DNA from: SG8-39 sp041558415
GTDB taxonomy: Bacteria; Pseudomonadota; Gammaproteobacteria; Burkholderiales; SG8-39
Reading direction: 5' to 3'
Assembly (NCBI GenBank): GCA_041558415.1
Contig: JBFFEY010000012.1
Coordinates: 1-64,000, forward strand
DNA length: 64,000 bases
Made by a program: the position numbers and the translations under genes
The notes under the pieces: generated by a model
The model's input: only the letters and a program-made list of their open reading frames with translations
The model's database searches: none
What the model was told of the DNA's origin: nothing
In this document: in pieces, positions 36,987 through 44,452 of the stretch
How the letters are laid out: every line of letters begins with the position of its first letter
Numbering within the stretch: position 1 is the stretch's first letter

Positions 36987-37847
36987 TCAGAAGAAGGTCG
37001 TCACTGCCGCGTCGAGCGCGTCTCGCATGTCCGGATCGTCGGTGATCGGACGAACCAGGGCGACACGGCAGGCGTTGCGCGGTGCGACGCCCTTGGCGAC
37101 GAGGTGGCCCGCGTGCACGAGCATGCGCGTCGAAACGCCCTCGTCGAGCCCATGGCCCTTCAGGTTGCGGGCGCGCTCCGCGATCGAGACCAGCTTTTCG
37201 GCGGTGTTTGACGGAATGCCCGCTTCATGGGCGACGATTTCCACCTCGATGGCACGTTGCGGATAATCGAAATCGAGCGCGCCGAAACGCTGCTTGGTCG
37301 ATTGCTTGAGGTCCTTCATCAGGCTCTGATAGCCGGGGTTGTAGGACACCACCAGATGGAAATCGGGATGCGCCTGCAGCAGCTCGCCCTTTTTCTCCAG
37401 CGGCAGCACGCGCCGTGCATCGGTCAGCGGATGAATGACAACCGTGGTGTCCTGGCGCGCCTCGACCACCTCGTCGAGATACACGATCGCGCCGTGCCGC
37501 GCGGCAAGCGCGAGCGGTCCGTCCTGCCATCGGGTACGCCCCGCCTCGAGCAGGAAGCGCCCGACCAGGTCGGAGGCTGTCATGTCCTCGTGGCAGGCGA
37601 CGGTGACAAGCGGCCGGCCCAGCCGCCAAGCCATGTACTCGATGAAACGCGTCTTGCCGCAGCCGGTCGGTCCCTTGAGCATCATCGGCATGCGCACCGC
37701 GTACGCCGCTTCGAACAGCTCGATCTCGTCGGCCAACGGCCGGTAGTACGGCTCCTGCCCGACCCGGTACTGCGCAATCGACTCGGTTTCGCCCGCCACG
37801 GCCGCTTCGTCTCGCCGGCTCAGCATCTGAGCGTCGCTCTCGATCAT
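36987..37847 (-). CDS. cbbQ: CbbQ, MoxR-type AAA+ ATPase
   Basis: 286 aa from the ATG at 37847. Walker A KGPTGCGKTRFIE near residue 60, Walker B AIVYLDEVVEARQD near 120 and sensor-type SYNPGYQSLMKDLK near 170. It is the hexameric motor of the CbbQO activase. The cbbLSQO order is that of non-carboxysomal form IAq enzymes. The gene is 26 bases downstream of cbbS. Confidence 0.95.
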   Translation of the reverse strand: MIESDAQMLSRRDEAAVAGETESIAQYRVGQEPYYRPLADEIELFEAAYAVRMPMMLKGPTGCGKTRFIEYMAWRLGRPLVTVACHEDMTASDLVGRFLLEAGRTRWQDGPLALAARHGAIVYLDEVVEARQDTTVVIHPLTDARRVLPLEKKGELLQAHPDFHLVVSYNPGYQSLMKDLKQSTKQRFGALDFDYPQRAIEVEIVAHEAGIPSNTAEKLVSIAERARNLKGHGLDEGVSTRMLVHAGHLVAKGVAPRNACRVALVRPITDDPDMRDALDAAVTTFF

Positions 37848-37873
37848 CGCGACAACCGCCGGTCCGTGCCGCC

Positions 37874-38230
37874 TCAGACCGGCTCGCCGCGGTAGATCAC
37901 CATCGAGGCGCCCTGGCTCTGCGTCGCGTTGTCGTAGCCGATCAGGCGCACATGGTTCCCGGGATTCGCCTTGTGGCAGGCCTCGCACTCCGCGATGATC
38001 CGATCCACGTCCGTTTCGCCGAACAGGGGCAGCTTCCACATGTACCAGTAGTTGCTGCGCGCGTTCTGCGGCTCGGTGTGCTCGATCGCGGGATTCCAGC
38101 CCTTGGCCACGATGTACTCGACCTGCTTGCGCAGCTGCTCGGCGGTCATCGGCGGCAGGTAGGAGAACGTGCCGTACTTGCGGCTCGCCGGATCGGCGAG
38201 CCGCGATGGGTAGTCCTGTACTTCGCTCAT
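37874..38230 (-). CDS. cbbS: RuBisCO small subunit, form I
   Basis: 118 aa. GTFSYLPPMTAEQLRKQVEY and NYWYMWKLPLFGETD are typical of form IA small subunits, which lack the long C-terminal hairpin of red-type (IC/ID) subunits. Eight copies cap the L8 core. It lies 28 bases after cbbL. Confidence 0.96.
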   Translation of the reverse strand: MSEVQDYPSRLADPASRKYGTFSYLPPMTAEQLRKQVEYIVAKGWNPAIEHTEPQNARSNYWYMWKLPLFGETDVDRIIAECEACHKANPGNHVRLIGYDNATQSQGASMVIYRGEPV

Positions 38231-38258
38231 GTCGGATCCTCTCGGAAGCGCAAATGTC

Positions 38259-39686
38259 TCAACGGTGCTCGACGTCCAGCTTGTCCACGGTTTCGAACTC
38301 GAACTTGACCTCTTTCCAGGTCTGCATGGCGATGCTCAGCTCCGGGCTCGATTCGGCCGCCTTGGTCAGAATCTCCTTGCCCTCTTTCTCCAGGGCTCGG
38401 CCTTCGTTGCGCGCCTGCACGCAGGCCTCGAGGGCGACGCGGTTCGCCGCGGCACCTGCGGCGTTGCCCCAGGGGTGTCCCAAGGTGCCGCCGCCGAACT
38501 GGAGCACGGCGTCGTCGCCGAAGATGGCGACCAGGGCCGGCATGTGCCAGACATGGATCCCGCCCGAGGCCACCGGAAGTACGCCCGGCATCTGACCCCA
38601 GTCCTGATCGAAGAAGATGCCCCGTTTGCGGTCGGCTTTGACATGGCGATCGCGCAGCAGGTCGATCCAGCCGAGCGTCGCCTCGCGGTCGCCTTCGAGC
38701 TTGCCGACCACGGTCCCGGAATGCAGGTGATCGCCGCCCATCAGGCGCAGGATCTTGGCGAGCACGCGGAAATTGATCCCGTGACGCGGGTTGCGGTCGA
38801 TCACCGCGTGCATCGCGCGGTGCACGTGCAGCAGCAGCCCGTTGTCGCGACACCATTTCGACAGGCTCGTATGCGCCGCCCAGCCGACCGTGAGGTAGTC
38901 GCTCATGATGATCGGGCTGCCGATCTCCTTGGCGAATTCGGCGCGCTTGTAGATTTCCTCCATCGTCGGCGCGGTGACGTTCAGGTAGTGCCCCTTGCGT
39001 TCGCCGGTTTCCGCTTCCGCCTTTTCGATCGCCTCCTGGCAGAAGAGGAAGCGATCACGCCAGCGCATGAACGGCTGCGAGTTGATGTTTTCGTCGTCCT
39101 TGGTGAAATCGAGCCCGCCGCGCAGGCACTCGTAGACCGCGCGCCCGTAGTTCTTCGCCGACAGGCCGAGCTTGGGCTTGATCGTGCAGCCGAGCAGCGG
39201 GCGGCCGTACTTGTCGAGCTTGTCACGCTCGACGCGGATGCCGTGGGGCGGTCCGGGACAGGTCGTGACGAACCAGAGCGGCATGCGCACGTCCTCGAGG
39301 CGCAGCGCGCGCACGGCCTTGAAGCCGAACACGTTGCCGACGAGTGAGGTGAACATGTTGACCACCGACCCCTCCTCGAACAGCCCCATCGGATAGGCGA
39401 TGAACGCGTAGAACGCCTCGTCGTCACCGGGGACGTCCTCGATCGCGTAGGCGCGCCCCTTGTAGTAGTGGAGATCGGTCAGCAAATCGGTCCACACGGT
39501 CGTCCATGTGGCGGTCGAGGACTCCGCGGCCACCGCCGCGGCCGCCTCCTCGCGATCGACGCCGGGCTGCGGCACGATCTTGAAGCAGGCAAGGACATCG
39601 CTCTCCTTGGGGGCGTAGCTCGGCTCCCAGTAGCTTTCGCGGTAGTCCTTAACCCCGGCCTGGTACTTCTTCACTTTGGTCAACAC
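38259..39686 (-). CDS. cbbL: RuBisCO large subunit, form IA (green-type)
   Basis: 475 aa. Lys170 in CTIKPKLGLSAKNYGR is the catalytic base, and GGLDFTKDDENINSQPF holds the carbamylated Lys196 with Asp198/Glu199. Loop six is GTVVGKLEGDREATLGW. The start region and segments such as SSTATWTTVWTDLLTDL match green-type form IA rather than red-type. The first codon is uncertain: GTG at 39686 has only 4 bases to AGGAG (39691-39695), whereas the next codon, TTG at 39683, has 7. The enzyme fixes CO2 on ribulose bisphosphate. Confidence 0.97.
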   Translation of the reverse strand: MLTKVKKYQAGVKDYRESYWEPSYAPKESDVLACFKIVPQPGVDREEAAAAVAAESSTATWTTVWTDLLTDLHYYKGRAYAIEDVPGDDEAFYAFIAYPMGLFEEGSVVNMFTSLVGNVFGFKAVRALRLEDVRMPLWFVTTCPGPPHGIRVERDKLDKYGRPLLGCTIKPKLGLSAKNYGRAVYECLRGGLDFTKDDENINSQPFMRWRDRFLFCQEAIEKAEAETGERKGHYLNVTAPTMEEIYKRAEFAKEIGSPIIMSDYLTVGWAAHTSLSKWCRDNGLLLHVHRAMHAVIDRNPRHGINFRVLAKILRLMGGDHLHSGTVVGKLEGDREATLGWIDLLRDRHVKADRKRGIFFDQDWGQMPGVLPVASGGIHVWHMPALVAIFGDDAVLQFGGGTLGHPWGNAAGAAANRVALEACVQARNEGRALEKEGKEILTKAAESSPELSIAMQTWKEVKFEFETVDKLDVEHR

Positions 39687-39737
39687 GGCGCTCCTTTTCG
39701 CGACGGCTGCGGATAGTTGAGAATAGGGCGGCCGCTG

Positions 39738-39775
39738 TATAAGTAACAGTCAGTGTTTCTGATCGATTGCATAAG
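39738..39775 (-). promoter_or_regulatory. CbbR-like binding site in the cbbR-cbbL intergenic region
   Basis: The 107-base region between divergent cbbL and cbbR holds TCAGTGTTTCTGA (39750-39762), a T-N11-A LysR core, followed by TC-N5-CATAAG and preceded by ATAAGTAACA. The site is 52-89 bases upstream of cbbL and close to the cbbR start at 39794, so it can serve activation of cbbL and self-repression of cbbR. A near copy occurs at 34566-34603. Confidence 0.7.
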
Positions 39776-39793
39776 CTTTTTTTGGGCCGCCGC

Positions 39794-40753
39794 ATGAAGC
39801 ACGCGACCTTGCGCCAGCTGCGCGTATTCGACGCGGTCGCGCGCCACCTGTCGTTTTCACGCGCCGCCGAGGAACTGCATCTCAGCCAGCCCGCGGTATC
39901 GATGCAGGTCAAGGCCCTCGAAAACGAGGCAGGGCTCGCGCTGTTCGAGCAGGTCGGAAAACGCATCTATCTGACTGCCGCGGGCGCCGAGCTGTCACGC
40001 TGCAGCCGGGCGATCGCCGAGGAACTGCGCGCAACGCAGGAGGCGTTGAACGCGCTGCGCGGACTAACCCAGGGACGGCTGCACATTGCTCTGGTGTCGA
40101 CCGCCAAGTACTTCGCGCCCGCGCTGCTGTCGAAGTTCCTCAAGGCCCATCCCGACGTGACGCTCAAGCTCGAGGTCGACAACCGCGAAACCGTGATGCG
40201 GCTGCTGGAAGCGAACGAGGTGGATTTCGCGATCACCGGTCGCCCTCCCGAGCATCTCGACATCGCCGCGGAACCGATCGCGGTCAATCCGCACGTCGTG
40301 TTCGCCGCGCCCGGGCACCCGTTGGCACGCGCGCGGCACATCCCGCTCAAGCGCCTCGCGGACGAGACGTTCGTGCTGCGCGAACCGGGCTCCGGCACGC
40401 GCGGCCTGCTCGAGCGCCTGTTCGCCGAGCACGCGCTGACGCTCAAGGTCAGCATGGAGATGGCGAGCAACGAGTCGGTGAAGCAGGCCGTCATGGCGGA
40501 AATGGGCATCGGATTCCTTTCGCGGCACACCCTGGATCTCGAGGTCGCAAGCCGTCGGCTGGTGCTGCTCGACGTTCAGGGAACGCCGATCGAGCGCAGC
40601 TGGTACGTCATCCATCTCGCCGCCAAACGCATGTCTCCGATCGCGCTGGCGGCGAAGGCGTTTCTGCTCGAGCACGCCGCCCGTTTTCTGAAAGACTGGA
40701 GCGGTGGCCCGCCGGGCGGGCGCCGTGCGACCCGCAGGCGCCCGAGGTCATGA
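39794..40753 (+). CDS. cbbR: CbbR, LysR-type regulator of CO2 fixation
   Basis: 319 aa from the ATG at 39794 (MKHATLRQLRVFDAVARH); an ATG 27 bases upstream is possible but less family-like. The winged helix-turn-helix FSRAAEELHLSQPAVSMQVK is at residues 22-41, then a LysR substrate domain. It reads Calvin-cycle metabolites or redox state and activates cbb operons. Divergent transcription from cbbL is the classic arrangement. Its stop overlaps nudC by four bases. Confidence 0.93.
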   Translation: MKHATLRQLRVFDAVARHLSFSRAAEELHLSQPAVSMQVKALENEAGLALFEQVGKRIYLTAAGAELSRCSRAIAEELRATQEALNALRGLTQGRLHIALVSTAKYFAPALLSKFLKAHPDVTLKLEVDNRETVMRLLEANEVDFAITGRPPEHLDIAAEPIAVNPHVVFAAPGHPLARARHIPLKRLADETFVLREPGSGTRGLLERLFAEHALTLKVSMEMASNESVKQAVMAEMGIGFLSRHTLDLEVASRRLVLLDVQGTPIERSWYVIHLAAKRMSPIALAAKAFLLEHAARFLKDWSGGPPGGRRATRRRPRS

Positions 40754-41652
40754 TCACCCTGCCCTTTCACAGCCCCGAGGCCTTCGAGTACCTCGTCGCC
40801 TCGCCCGCGCCGAACGAGGCCGGCCTCTGGTTTGCTTTCAGCGGCGATCGCCTGCTGGTCGAGATCGGTCCACCGAGCGCGGCGCCGAGCGAGGACCTGC
40901 GTGTGCCGAGCCGGCCGCAGTGGGCGCGGCTGCCGTTCGGCGCGTCGGCGGGTCTCGACGCTGCGGCGCTGCGCACGCTTTACCTCGGGCGCCTCGGTCA
41001 GGCGCAGTGCTACGCCGCGGAGTTCCCGGCCGATACGCCGGCGCCCTCGGGCATGAGCTGGGAAAACTTGAGGACGCTGTTTTCGGTGCTCGACGATGCG
41101 CACTTCGGCATCGCCGGTCGGGCGCTGCAGCTCGTCGACTGGGACCGCACGCACCAGTTCTGCGGGCGCTGCGGCACGCCGACCGTCGCCAAGGCCGACG
41201 AGCGCGTGCGCAGCTGCCCGGCCTGCCGCCTGTCGGCCTACCCGCGCGTGGCGCCGGCGATCATGGCGCTCATCTGCCGGGGGCGCGAAGTGCTGCTCGG
41301 CCGGGGCCCGCATTTCCCGCGCGGCATGTACAGCGCACTGGCCGGATTCGCCGGGCCGGGCGAGTCGCTCGAGCAGTGCCTGGTGCGGGAAGTGGCCGAA
41401 GAGGTCAACGTTTCGGTCGGCAACATCCGGTACTTCGCCAGCCAGCCCTGGCCGTTTCCCCACTCCCTCATGATCGCCTTCGTCTGCGACTGGACAGGGG
41501 GCGAAATTCGGCCGGATCCGGCCGAAATCGAGGATGCCGCCTGGTTCGACGTGTTCCAATTACCCAAGCTTCCAAGTAGAATTTCGATCGCGCGCGCCCT
41601 GATCGACACCGTGACGGGGGAGATGCGGCGGGCGCACGGTAGCGGCGGCTAA
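40750..41652 (+). CDS. nudC: NAD(+)/NADH diphosphatase NudC
   Basis: 300 aa. The four-Cys zinc ribbon is in FCGRCGTP and RSCPACRLSAYPR (about 135-160). The Nudix box GFAGPGESLEQCLVREVAEE (near 195) follows, then the NudC tail SQPWPFPHSLMIAF. It cleaves NADH and can remove NAD caps from RNA. It overlaps cbbR by four bases, so it is coupled to the CO2-fixation regulator. Its TAA stop is also the first base-paired triplet of the RNA leader that follows. Confidence 0.95.
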   Translation: MITLPFHSPEAFEYLVASPAPNEAGLWFAFSGDRLLVEIGPPSAAPSEDLRVPSRPQWARLPFGASAGLDAAALRTLYLGRLGQAQCYAAEFPADTPAPSGMSWENLRTLFSVLDDAHFGIAGRALQLVDWDRTHQFCGRCGTPTVAKADERVRSCPACRLSAYPRVAPAIMALICRGREVLLGRGPHFPRGMYSALAGFAGPGESLEQCLVREVAEEVNVSVGNIRYFASQPWPFPHSLMIAFVCDWTGGEIRPDPAEIEDAAWFDVFQLPKLPSRISIARALIDTVTGEMRRAHGSGG

Positions 41653-41765
41653 GAGCACCGCGGGGAAGATCGTCACGGAGCAGCAGGCTGGCGATTTTCG
41701 TAGTTAAAGCAGTAGGTTAGCGAGAGGCGTAACCAGGAACCCCAGGTTGCGCCTTCGTGCTTTTA
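41650..41765 (+). ncRNA. Structured three-helix 5' leader RNA of the speD-speE fusion gene (candidate riboswitch)
   Basis: The 125-base gap before the polyamine gene folds by eye into a closed three-way junction. P1 pairs 41650-41658 with 41757-41765 (9 pairs). P2 pairs 41665-41675 with 41689-41699 (11 pairs). P3 pairs 41725-41734 with 41745-41754 (10 pairs). All 30 pairs form, four of them G.U wobbles that would be A.C clashes on the other strand. The 3' side of P1 runs into the ribosome site AAGGGGAG (41765-41772) ahead of the ATG at 41778, so folding could gate translation. I cannot match it to a riboswitch class I know. Confidence 0.6.
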
Positions 41766-41777
41766 AGGGGAGCCAGC

Positions 41778-43037
41778 ATGAAGGGGATGCATCTCGTCGG
41801 CGACCTGACCGGATGCCAATGCGCCCCCGAGGCATTGCGCGGCGGGTCCGGCTTCGAAGGCAAGTGCACCGATTTGGTGCGCGGCGTCGGCCTGCATGTC
41901 GTCGGCTCGCGGTTCCATCAGTTCGACGGTGGCGGCTTCACCGGCGTGGTGCTGCTGAGCGAGTCGCACGTCGCCGTGCATACCTGGCCTGACCAGGCCG
42001 GCGTCACCCTCGATATCTTCGTTGCACGCGCCGAGCCCGCCAATGTCGAGCGCGCGCAGCGCCTGTTCGACGCGCTCGTCGCGCATTTCGCCCCGGCCGA
42101 GACCGCGCGCGGCGCGATCGCGCGCGGCGAGCACCTGCTGATGGAACCGCTCAACGACACCACCGGTTTCTACATCCGCGCGGACCGCCAGCTCGGCGAA
42201 TGGCGCACACGCGACCGGCGTGTCGCGGTCTACGACACACCCGCGTTCGGCAAGGTTTTCCGACTGGACGACAGCAACACGGTCTCCGAGCGCGAGGAGT
42301 TCGTCTACCACGAGAATCTGGTGCACCCGACGCTGACCGCGCACAACGCGCCGCGCAATGTGCTGATCCTCGGCGGCGGTGACGGCGGCGCGGCCGAGGA
42401 AGTGCTCAAGCACCCGAGCGTCGAGCAGATCACGCTGGTGGAATCGGACGACGCCGTGCTGCGCGTCGCAAAGGATCATCTCGAAAGCGTGCATCGCGGC
42501 GTATTCGAGCACCCGAAGCTGAAGGTGCGCATTCATGACGGCCTGCAATTCCTGCGCGAGTCGAAAGATAAGTACGACTTCATCGCGCTCGACCTGTACG
42601 ACCCCGATGGGCCGGCACAGGGGCTGTTCGCGACCGAGGCGCTGCAGCGCATGCGCCAGGCGCTCGCGCCGGGCGGCGCGCTGGTGCTCCACCTGGGCGC
42701 GCCGACCGCGCAGGCCGAACGCGTCGGAGAGCTCGCGCAGCGCCTGAACGGCGTGTTCCGCATCGTGCGGCCGTACACCGTGTATGCGCCGCTTTACGGT
42801 GCGCAGTGGGCGATGGCGGTGTGCTCGGACAAGCTCGATCCCAAGGCCTACACCGCGGACGAGATCGACCGGCGCATCGAGACGCGTCGCCTGCAGGACC
42901 TGCGCTTCTACAACGGCGAGACCCACGAGGGCGTGTTTGCCCTGCCGAACTTCCTGCGCGACCTGGTCGCGCCGCCGCGCCTCAAGCTGTCGACGCGCGG
43001 GCGCCGGCTGAACGTCGTGCGCGCGGCCTCGAAGTAG
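41778..43037 (+). CDS. Fused SpeD-like pyruvoyl decarboxylase and SpeE-like aminopropyltransferase
   Basis: 419 aa from the ATG at 41778 with AAGGGGAG at 41765-41772. Residues 1 to about 115 are a class 1b SpeD: SESHVAVHTWP gives the self-cleaving Ser63 and His68. Position 83, Cys in characterised AdoMet decarboxylases, is Ala here (LDIFVARAEP). Residues from about 130 are SpeE: EEFVYHENLVHP, ILGGGDGGAAEE, and DLYDPDGPAQGLF with the catalytic Asp pair. A single chain would make decarboxylated AdoMet and pass it on, but the lost Cys makes the first substrate uncertain. Confidence 0.88.
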   Translation: MKGMHLVGDLTGCQCAPEALRGGSGFEGKCTDLVRGVGLHVVGSRFHQFDGGGFTGVVLLSESHVAVHTWPDQAGVTLDIFVARAEPANVERAQRLFDALVAHFAPAETARGAIARGEHLLMEPLNDTTGFYIRADRQLGEWRTRDRRVAVYDTPAFGKVFRLDDSNTVSEREEFVYHENLVHPTLTAHNAPRNVLILGGGDGGAAEEVLKHPSVEQITLVESDDAVLRVAKDHLESVHRGVFEHPKLKVRIHDGLQFLRESKDKYDFIALDLYDPDGPAQGLFATEALQRMRQALAPGGALVLHLGAPTAQAERVGELAQRLNGVFRIVRPYTVYAPLYGAQWAMAVCSDKLDPKAYTADEIDRRIETRRLQDLRFYNGETHEGVFALPNFLRDLVAPPRLKLSTRGRRLNVVRAASK

Positions 43038-43065
43038 CCTGCCGCGCGCCTGCGGCGCCCGGCCG

Positions 43066-44406
43066 CTAGCGGATTTCCTTCAGCACCCCGCGTACGACCT
43101 CGAACAGCTGGTCGATCTGCGGCTTCTCGATGATGAGCGGCGGCGCCAGGGCGATGATGTCGCCGGTGACACGCATATAGGCGCCGCGCTCCCAGGCCTT
43201 GAGATGCGCCTCGAAACCGCGTGCGCCGACTGCGCCGTCGCGCGGCGCGAGCTCGATCGCCGCGATCAGGCCGATGTTGCGGATATCGATGACGTTCGGC
43301 AGGCCTTTTAGCGCGTGCGCCTGCTCCTGCCAGTACGGCTCGAGGTCCTTGACGCGCGTGAGCAAGCCTTCCTCCTCGTACACCTTGAGCGTCGCGAGCC
43401 CCGCCGCGCAGGCCACCGGGTGCGCCGAATAGGTGTAGCCGTGCGGCATCTCGATCGCCGTGTCTGAGCCGGTAAGGAACGCTTCGTAGAGCGCCTCCTT
43501 CATGAATACCGCGCCCATCGGCACCGTGCCGTTGGTGATGCCTTTCGCCGTGGTGATCAGGTCGGGCGTGACCTTGAAGCGCAGCGCGGCGAAGGGCTCG
43601 CCCAGCCGCCCCCAGGCGGTGATGACCTCGTCGAAGATGAGCAGGATGCCGTGCCGGTCGCAGATCTCGCGCAGCCGCTTCAGGTAGCCGACCGGCGGCA
43701 CCAGCACGCCCGTCGAGCAGGCGACCGGCTCGACGATCACCGCGGCAATCGTCGAAGGATCGTGCAGCTGGCACAGCCGCTCGAGGTCGTCGGCGAGCTC
43801 TGCGCCGTGCGGCGGCTCGCCTTTGGAAAACGCGTTGCGCGCCAGATCGTGCGTGTGCCGCATGTGGTCGACGCCGGCCAGCAGGGCGCCGAAGATCTTG
43901 CGGTTGCCGACGATGCCGCCGACCGCCGTGCCGCCGAAGTTGACACCGTGATAGCCGCGCTCGCGGCCGATCAGGCGCGTGCGATGGCCCTCGCCGCGTA
44001 CGCGGTGGTAGGCGAGTGCCAGCTTGAGCGCGGTGTCCACGGACTCCGAGCCGGAATTGGTGAAGAACACCTTGGACAGACCCTGCGGCGCGAGCGCGGC
44101 GACCTTGTCGGCGAATTCGAAGGCCAGCGGATGGCCGAGCTGGAACGGCGGCGCGAAATCGAGTGCCGCCACGCCTTTGGCCACGCCCTCGACGATCTTC
44201 GGCCGGCAGTGCCCCGCGTTCACGCACCACAGCCCCGACGTGCCGTCGATGATCTGCCGGCCCTCGGGCGTGTAGTAGTGGATGCCCTCGGCCCGCGACA
44301 CCAGGCGCGGCGTCTTCTTGAACTGCCGGTTCATGCTGAACGGCATGAATAAGGCCGAATTCTCGAGTGACTGACCGACGGTTTCGGGGCGTGCGCGTTC
44401 GTTCAT
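43066..44406 (-). CDS. Class III omega-aminotransferase (beta-alanine--pyruvate type)
   Basis: 446 aa from the ATG at 44406. PLP-site Asp in LLIFDEVITAWGRLG and Lys in DLITTAKGITNGTVPMGAVF; the N-terminal GTSGLWCVNAGHCRPKI matches beta-alanine--pyruvate transaminases. It moves an amino group from beta-alanine or a similar omega-amino acid to pyruvate. It follows the Zn amidohydrolase by 46 bases, which suggests pyrimidine or carbamoyl-beta-alanine breakdown. Convergent with the speD-speE gene. Confidence 0.88.
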   Translation of the reverse strand: MNERARPETVGQSLENSALFMPFSMNRQFKKTPRLVSRAEGIHYYTPEGRQIIDGTSGLWCVNAGHCRPKIVEGVAKGVAALDFAPPFQLGHPLAFEFADKVAALAPQGLSKVFFTNSGSESVDTALKLALAYHRVRGEGHRTRLIGRERGYHGVNFGGTAVGGIVGNRKIFGALLAGVDHMRHTHDLARNAFSKGEPPHGAELADDLERLCQLHDPSTIAAVIVEPVACSTGVLVPPVGYLKRLREICDRHGILLIFDEVITAWGRLGEPFAALRFKVTPDLITTAKGITNGTVPMGAVFMKEALYEAFLTGSDTAIEMPHGYTYSAHPVACAAGLATLKVYEEEGLLTRVKDLEPYWQEQAHALKGLPNVIDIRNIGLIAAIELAPRDGAVGARGFEAHLKAWERGAYMRVTGDIIALAPPLIIEKPQIDQLFEVVRGVLKEIR

Positions 44407-44452
44407 GGTGGCTCCTCGGGGAATCTGTGTAAGCGCTCGTGATGAGGCCGGC

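Noticed and set aside
34625..37847. cbbQ and cbbO read as norQ and norD of a nitric oxide reductase.
   Set aside because: They directly follow cbbLS and no norB or norC is present, so RuBisCO activase is the better reading.
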